This document shows, piece after piece, positions 24,819 through 24,901 of a stretch of DNA of 24,901 nucleotides (position 1 is its first letter; each line of letters starts with the position of its first letter). Under the pieces are notes generated by a model, which did not search any database, was not told where the DNA came from, and saw only the letters and a program-made list of their open reading frames with translations. Both the position numbers and the translations under genes were made by a program. Source of the stretch: Candidatus Heimdallarchaeota archaeon (GTDB lineage Archaea; Asgardarchaeota; Heimdallarchaeia; Heimdallarchaeales; Kariarchaeaceae); contig JAAFKL010000093.1 of the NCBI GenBank assembly GCA_021399405.1, positions 1 to 24,901 of the forward strand, in the 5' to 3' direction.

Positions 24819-24901
24819 ATGTCAATATTCTCAGTAGCTTCATTTGTGATAACCCTTCGTGAAACCATGGAGGCAGCTTTAATTGTTGGAATACTTTTAG
24901 C
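24819..24901 (+). CDS. FTR1-family iron permease, N-terminal fragment
   Basis: The first 27 complete codons are present before the window ends. They read as a hydrophobic first helix with RETMEA at residues 14-19, the counterpart of the REGxEA-type iron motif of FTR1/EfeU permeases, followed by ALIVGILLA. Such proteins import ferric iron, usually together with a ferroxidase. The start is ATG at 24819, preceded by AT-rich sequence and a pair of inverted repeats. The window truncates it, so length and completeness are unknown. Confidence 0.85.
   Translation, partial: MSIFSVASFVITLRETMEAALIVGILL

Noticed and set aside
1..24901. CRISPR arrays, insertion sequences and integrase genes
   Set aside because: No repeat-spacer series, transposase motif or terminal repeats were found on reading both strands.

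Overview
The window reads as a piece of an archaeal chromosome, AT-rich (roughly one third G+C by eye), gene-dense, with many GTG and TTG starts and several short, probably leaderless promoters. A class I lysyl-tRNA synthetase, a preQ0/archaeosine precursor module (QueC, QueD, QueE), a secreted cupredoxin with a PGF-type C-terminal sorting tail, and a Ras/Rab-like GTPase fused to an extra alpha/beta domain together suggest an Asgard archaeon, most likely of the Heimdallarchaeia type. That lineage call is inference; there is no rRNA in the window. I see no mobile element, CRISPR array or tRNA.

Layout. 222-2456 (minus) is a large orphan helical protein. It is divergent from 2719-6509 (plus), which holds an NSUN6-like PUA/methyltransferase protein that has lost both catalytic cysteines, an acidic protein with a faint GNAT-like segment, and class I LysRS. 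Then 6610-8363 (plus) holds a membrane-anchored, methyl-accepting-chemotaxis-like coiled coil with a degenerate signalling tip, followed by a type 1 copper protein. 8373-9209 (minus) is an orphan. 9323-11570 is the preQ0 module: queC (plus) converges on a small zinc ribbon, queE and queD (all minus).

11790-16270 is the part that looks most like archaeal signalling and cell organisation. A small GTPase with a C-terminal longin-like domain converges (8-nt overlap) on a tetratricopeptide protein that also ends in a longin-like domain, followed upstream on the same strand by a bactofilin-like beta-solenoid protein. 16487-21972 (plus) is an apparent operon: acetoacetyl-CoA synthetase, an MFS transporter and a 756-residue protein with an N-terminal helix-turn-helix. 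A relatively GC-rich stretch at about 22038-22197 carries only a doubtful ORF. It is followed by a single-domain rhodanese, a convergent eight-helix membrane protein that carries a third longin-like domain, a small two-helix membrane protein, and the first 27 codons of an FTR1-type iron permease. The permease promoter contains two tandem inverted repeats that look like an operator.

The most notable points are the methyltransferase-like pseudoenzyme near LysRS, three differently built longin-like proteins in 12 kb (GTPase, TPR and membrane forms), the orphan chemoreceptor-like protein beside a copper protein, and the repeat-bearing iron permease promoter.
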